A stretch of DNA of 64,000 nt from an uncultured Pirellula sp. (lineage in GTDB: Bacteria > Planctomycetota > Planctomycetia > Pirellulales > Pirellulaceae). The DNA lies in assembly GCA_903858115.1 (NCBI GenBank), contig CAIOHR010000380.1, positions 124,001 to 188,000 of the forward strand, given 5' to 3'. This document shows, piece after piece, positions 60,524 to 64,000 of the stretch. Within the stretch, counting starts at the first letter, position 1, and every line of letters begins with the position of its first letter. A program made the position numbers and the translations under genes. Under the pieces are notes generated by a model, which was given only the letters and a program-made list of their open reading frames with translations, had not been told where the DNA came from and did not search any database.

Positions 60524-62149
60524 ATGAAGTCTGCATCGAAGAAGAAAACGGTCCAGTTGGTCGCCAGCGGTGATTTGCGATTGTCAGCCAATCAAGTCTG
60601 CTGGCCTGCACAAGAAGCGATGGAAAAGGCGCTGACCACCGCGTTGGCCGCTGAAGGATTCGACTTGGTACGAGCCCACCAATACGACCCGAACCTGAAG
60701 CATGGGTTCCTGGCTAGCCAGCGCCAAGGCATGGAGGTTTTTCGAAACATCGATCCAAATCAACCTCTCATCGTTGCAGAAGCTGTTTGGCAATATTCGC
60801 ACCACGTTTTGGCAGGTCTCACCACACACAAAGGACCAATTCTCACGGTTGCCAACTGGAGTGGTCAATGGCCAGGCTTGGTCGGGATGCTCAATCTGAA
60901 CGGCTCATTAACGAAAGCTGGAGTCAAGTACTCCACACTCTGGAGCGATGATTTCCGAGACGAGTTCTTTACAATCAAACTCCGACAATGGCTGAAGTCG
61001 GGAACGGTAACGCATTCCCTCGATCACGTTCGAAAACTAGAGGAAGTCAAGGTCCCTTCATCCGTCTCTAAGCTTGGAACCACACTTGCGAAGGAGTTGT
61101 TACAGAATAAAGCGATTTTGGGAATCTTCGACGAAGGATGCATGGGAATGTTCAATGCGATCATTCCGGACCAGTTGCTGCATAGCGTAGGAGTCTTCAA
61201 AGAACGACTTAGCCAATCTGCTCTCTATTATGAGACGACTCAAGTTGACGATGCACAAGCGGATGAGGTTCGAAACTGGCTCGTCAAGAAAGGGATGAAG
61301 TTTCACACAGGCAAGACCCACGAAACAGATCTGACAGATGAACAGATTCGACTTCAGTGCAAAATGTACATCGCAGCAGTGCGAATTGCGGACGACTTCG
61401 GTTGCGATGCCATCGGTATTCAATACCAACAAGGGCTTAAGGATCTTTTGCCTGCTAGCGATTTGGTCGAAGGAACGCTCAATAACTCCGACCGACCTCC
61501 CGTCAAGTCACGCGATGGTAAGCGAGTTCTTAAGAAGGGCGAGCCGCTCGTCCACTTCAACGAAGTTGACGAATGCGCCGGACTCGACGGATTATTGACA
61601 GAACGTGTTCACAGAGCTTTAGGGCAACCGGTCGAGAATACTCTCCATGATGTTCGATGGGGAGAGTCGTTCGGGGATGATTATGTATGGGTGTTCTTGA
61701 TCAGCGGAGCAGCACCACCAGCCCATTTTATTGGCGGTTGGAAAGGCGCTCATGGCTATCGACAACCAGCAATGTATTTCCCAAATGGTGGAAGCACGGT
61801 GCACGGAGTTTCCAAACCTGGCGAGATCGTTTGGAGCAGAATTTACGTTGCGAACGAATCACTGCATATGGATCTAGGACGAGGTGAAGTCGTCACTCTA
61901 CCAAAGGCCGAGACGGAACGTCGATTGCAAGCGACGACGCCGCAATGGCCGATCATGCATGCGGTGACCTACGGCGTGAGTCGCGATCAGTTGATGGCAA
62001 AGCATCAGGCCAATCATATCCAAGTGGCCTATGCAAACGACGCGAAAAGTGCTGACGAGTGCATGCTGACAAAAGCCAGCTTCGCGCGATCGCTTGGAAT
62101 CCACGTCAACATCTGCGGCACCAGAAACCGAACGACACCTTGGAAGTAA
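60524..62149 (+). CDS. L-fucose/L-arabinose isomerase family protein
   Basis: A 541-residue isomerase of the fucose/arabinose isomerase superfamily. Recognisable parts are VAEAVWQYSHHVLAGLTTHK and VANWSGQWPGLVGMLNLNG in the N-terminal half, EGCMGMFNAIIPDQLLHSVG (with a metal-site Glu) in the middle, and GIQYQQGLKDLLPASDLVEG, HFNEVDECAGLDG and the C-terminal HFIGGWKGAHG. Enzymes of this fold interconvert aldoses and ketoses with a divalent metal. The gene follows ribulokinase by 8 bp, so together they probably convert an aldopentose or deoxyaldose to a ketose phosphate. No aldolase or epimerase follows. I cannot decide between arabinose, fucose or another substrate. Confidence 0.85.
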   Translation: MKSASKKKTVQLVASGDLRLSANQVCWPAQEAMEKALTTALAAEGFDLVRAHQYDPNLKHGFLASQRQGMEVFRNIDPNQPLIVAEAVWQYSHHVLAGLTTHKGPILTVANWSGQWPGLVGMLNLNGSLTKAGVKYSTLWSDDFRDEFFTIKLRQWLKSGTVTHSLDHVRKLEEVKVPSSVSKLGTTLAKELLQNKAILGIFDEGCMGMFNAIIPDQLLHSVGVFKERLSQSALYYETTQVDDAQADEVRNWLVKKGMKFHTGKTHETDLTDEQIRLQCKMYIAAVRIADDFGCDAIGIQYQQGLKDLLPASDLVEGTLNNSDRPPVKSRDGKRVLKKGEPLVHFNEVDECAGLDGLLTERVHRALGQPVENTLHDVRWGESFGDDYVWVFLISGAAPPAHFIGGWKGAHGYRQPAMYFPNGGSTVHGVSKPGEIVWSRIYVANESLHMDLGRGEVVTLPKAETERRLQATTPQWPIMHAVTYGVSRDQLMAKHQANHIQVAYANDAKSADECMLTKASFARSLGIHVNICGTRNRTTPWK

Positions 62150-62166
62150 GCAGAAAAAACGGGTCT

Positions 62167-62229
62167 CTCGCCAAGGCGCCAAGACGCGAGTATGAACTTT
62201 TCTTCTTTGCGCCTTAGCGTCTTTGCGAG
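62167..62229. repeat. Palindromic repeat upstream of GxxExxY gene
   Basis: CTCGCCAAGGCGCCAAGACGCGAG (62167-62190; 24 bp, written as arms) is followed 14 bp later by an imperfect inverse, CTTTGCGCCTTAGCGTCTTTGCGAG at 62205-62229. The arms can fold into a hairpin. It ends 39 bp before the nuclease-like gene's ATG. Its left arm nearly matches that of the second copy at 62699-62723. Confidence 0.85.
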
Positions 62230-62268
62230 CAAAAGATTTTGCGGGTACTTTTTGAAGAGGGTAATACG

Positions 62269-62877
62269 ATGAGCGAAAATGAGATTGCAAAACTGATCGT
62301 GGATGCTGCATATCATGTTCACGTTAAGCTAGGTCCCGGACTGCTTGAGTCCGTTTACGAAACGGTACTAGCGTACGAACTCAAGAAACGTGGCCTAATC
62401 GTTGCTCGGCAGCAGCCGATTCCGATTGTTTACGACAATATTCAATTTGACGAAGGGTTTCGTGCCGACTTGCTCGTCAACGAGATCGTCATTATTGAGC
62501 TAAAGTCTGTTGAGGTGATTCATCCAGTCCACAAAAAACAGCTTTTAACCTACCTCCGACTAGCCGATCGACGTCTTGGGCTTCTGATCAATTTCGGCGA
62601 AGCGCTCATCAAGGATGGTATCACCCGTATTGCAAACAAGATGCCGGACGGTACTTCCCGACCTCGAACGTTCTTCCCTAGTTTGGAAAAGAGGTTTTCT
62701 CGCCAAGGCGCAAAGACGCAAAGTTTACCGCCGACAGGGCATAACAAAACTTTGTGGATTGATCGATGGGCTGATCGGATCGGAAGCTACCAGACGTTCG
62801 TAGAAAGATCGCAATTGATTTCTTGTCTTCTTTGCGCCTTCGCGACTTTGCGAGCGATAAATCTACGAATGATCTAG
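62269..62877 (+). CDS. GxxExxY protein (PDDEXK_3 nuclease-like) with repeat-derived tail
   Basis: A 202-residue protein from ATG 62269 (an upstream start at 62239 is weaker). The name-giving motif is G24-L-L-E27-S-V-Y30 in LGPGLLESVYETVLAYELKK. The PDDEXK-like core has D67 in FRADLLV and E77-L-K79 in IIELKSVEV, so the metal-nuclease residues are kept. Family members are usually about 125-140 residues. Here, after about residue 143, the frame reads through the second palindromic repeat (FSRQGAKTQSL) and unrelated sequence to residue 202, so the tail is probably not ancestral. The gene is bracketed by palindromes on both sides. Its biological role is not established. Confidence 0.9.
   Translation: MSENEIAKLIVDAAYHVHVKLGPGLLESVYETVLAYELKKRGLIVARQQPIPIVYDNIQFDEGFRADLLVNEIVIIELKSVEVIHPVHKKQLLTYLRLADRRLGLLINFGEALIKDGITRIANKMPDGTSRPRTFFPSLEKRFSRQGAKTQSLPPTGHNKTLWIDRWADRIGSYQTFVERSQLISCLLCAFATLRAINLRMI
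62699..62854. repeat. Second palindromic repeat, arms split by 106 bp
   Basis: The left arm CTCGCCAAGGCGCAAAGACG-CAAAG (62699-62723) and right arm CTTTGCGCCTTCGCGACTTT-GCGAG (62830-62854) are imperfect inverses, like those of the copy at 62167-62229. Here the loop is 106 bp instead of 14 bp. The whole unit lies inside the 3' part of the GxxExxY reading frame. Confidence 0.85.
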
Positions 62878-62883
62878 CTACAA

Positions 62884-64000
62884 TTAAGCAGCTCCCACCA
62901 TTTCGCTTTCTCGCTTGAGTTCTTCAATCAGAGGCCAGAGTTCGTCGACTCGGTCATTGAAGAGATTTCCGATCAGGATGTCCGTAATCAGATCCTTCTT
63001 GTCCGGGTAACGTCGAACGAGTCTCCCGAAGTTGAGTCCATCATAAAATGCCATGACTAGATTACGCATCCGTCCCATAGCTTTGTTGTATTCTGGTTCC
63101 CAACTTCGCAACATCGCTTCGGATGTGTCATTCGCGTTTAATGCATTCGCCACAGATTGGGACACCACATCAGCGGAGGTAAGTGCCAACAAAACGCCCG
63201 AAGAATAGAGTGGGTCGAGGAATCCGTATGCATCTCCCACGAGCACCCAGCCGTCCCCGCCACCTTGGGTGGCCTTGTAAGAGTATTCTTTTTGGATATG
63301 AAAGTCTTCGCATCGAGTCGCCCCTTCCAATCGCGGTTGAACGCCAGGGCAACGAGCGACCTCTTCAAAGTAGATTGACTCCGGATCCTTAGATTCTCGA
63401 TTCTTGAAGAGATAATCAAAGTTCGCAACCACTCCGACGCTTACCATGTCATCGTGAAGCGGGATGTACCAGAACCAGCCCTTCTTCCCTTCGGTTTGCA
63501 TAACAATGGTTCCGCCCTCATCCAAACCAGGTTCTCGTTTCGCACCTTTCCAATAAGTCCAAACAGCTGCCTTTTTAAGGTCTTTATCCCAAACACGCAG
63601 GCCGAATCGATCGATGATCATCGAGGATTGTCCGCTGGCATCGACTACCACTCTGGCTCGCACTTCCTTTTCTTCTTCCCCTTCGCATTTCACTTTGACG
63701 CCGACGACTCGAGTGCCTTCGCTGAGAATATCCAGAACTCTAGCACCCTCGTGCACTTCAACTCCTACTTCCCGTGCGTTCTGCAAAAGCATGGTATCGA
63801 ACTCGCCGCGGAGAACTTGCCACGTTTGCGATCGCTCGTGTGAATCGTATTGTCCAAATCGAAATGGCTCGGACAGTTTGCCTTGCTCGCTGATGAACTG
63901 AACGCCGTACTTCTTCGTGAAGTGGCTGGCTTTCATCTTTTCCAACATTCCAAGTTTCTCGATCACCGGATAGCAGTAGGGAATCAACGATTCACCGACG
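62884..64000 (-). CDS. FAD-dependent oxidoreductase (halogenase/geranylgeranyl reductase-like), right-truncated
   Basis: The frame is open to the right edge, where it reads VGESLIPYCYPVIEKLGMLE; the first roughly 45 residues with the GxGxxG FAD-binding loop lie outside the window. The visible 371 residues match the tryptophan-halogenase / geranylgeranyl-reductase-like FAD monooxygenase group: WQVLRGEFDTMLLQNAREVG, ARVVVDASGQSSMIIDRFGL, GWFWYIPLHDDMVSVGVVAN and the second FAD motif GWVLVGDAYGFLDPLYSSGV. The halogenase WxWxIP-type motif appears as GWFWYIP, shared by reductases and halogenases of this fold. The substrate is unknown. The gene ends 6 bp from the GxxExxY gene, in convergent orientation. 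Confidence 0.88.
   Translation of the reverse strand, partial: VGESLIPYCYPVIEKLGMLEKMKASHFTKKYGVQFISEQGKLSEPFRFGQYDSHERSQTWQVLRGEFDTMLLQNAREVGVEVHEGARVLDILSEGTRVVGVKVKCEGEEEKEVRARVVVDASGQSSMIIDRFGLRVWDKDLKKAAVWTYWKGAKREPGLDEGGTIVMQTEGKKGWFWYIPLHDDMVSVGVVANFDYLFKNRESKDPESIYFEEVARCPGVQPRLEGATRCEDFHIQKEYSYKATQGGGDGWVLVGDAYGFLDPLYSSGVLLALTSADVVSQSVANALNANDTSEAMLRSWEPEYNKAMGRMRNLVMAFYDGLNFGRLVRRYPDKKDLITDILIGNLFNDRVDELWPLIEELKRESEMVGAA

Noticed and set aside
1..64000. CRISPR arrays, prophage, insertion sequences, rRNA and tRNA genes
   Set aside because: No regularly spaced direct repeats, no integrase, capsid or transposase reading frames, and no T-loop or rRNA signature were seen in intergenic stretches. 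This was a reading by eye, so a degenerate tRNA could be missed.

Overview
The window looks like a chromosomal segment of a member of the Planctomycetota, most likely a Pirellulaceae-type bacterium of moderate GC. The signs are family content rather than rRNA: a DUF1587/DUF1592/DUF1588/DUF1585 cytochrome-like protein paired with a Tat-exported DUF1552 protein, an HTTM protein, SHD1 and YHYH domains, an FG-GAP/VCBS secreted protein, a sulfatase remnant plus a true formylglycine-generating enzyme, and a remnant of a planctomycete-type sigma factor. No rRNA, tRNA, CRISPR array, prophage or complete insertion sequence was seen. Coding density is high, and many neighbouring genes overlap by 4 bp (ATGA) in short operons.

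Layout. 0-8.4 kb: a left-truncated membrane protein, clpC with a terminator, a small hemin-uptake (HemP-like) gene behind a Fur-box-like dyad, an M24 peptidase with an upstream wHTH-like protein, then DUF3253 / membrane protein / HTTM. 8.3-12.7 kb: archaeal-type phosphoglycerate mutase, a Gfo/Idh oxidoreductase, a HEAT-like protein and bluB. 12.7-16 kb: ECF sigma factor, anti-sigma-like protein and a secreted polysaccharide pyruvyl transferase-like protein on the minus strand. 16.8-19.3 kb: a tight four-gene minus-strand operon (pterin carbinolamine dehydratase, ABC ATPase, ABC permease, small membrane protein) with no binding protein. 19.4-24 kb: the DUF1592/DUF1552 pair and a cytochrome b561-like protein. 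24.4-29.6 kb: a tandem SGNH hydrolase, then a scarred operon (sigma-factor stub, exported protein, sulfatase with an internal deletion, SHD1-YHYH-PEBP fusion).

29.7-44.5 kb: hemW, a Cys-rich exported peptide, a TlpA-like redoxin protein, pyruvate phosphate dikinase with a strong terminator, polX-nadD, and two tandem Cys/Met-metabolism PLP enzymes. 44.5-49.1 kb: a three-gene cassette coding one MotA/ExbB-like channel protein with a long coiled-coil tail and two different single-pass MotB/ExbD-like proteins; this is the best candidate here for an undescribed membrane machine. 49.4-56.3 kb: formylglycine-generating enzyme, class II DAHP synthase, and an enlarged Tex protein with a conserved small partner. 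56.3-64 kb: a nested palindromic repeat, a 45-residue TatA-like gene, an FG-GAP protein, a ribulokinase plus sugar isomerase operon, a GxxExxY (PDDEXK_3) gene bracketed by palindromic repeats, and a right-truncated FAD-dependent oxidoreductase.

Coordinates and translations were read by eye. Family calls rest on remembered motifs; no database search was run.
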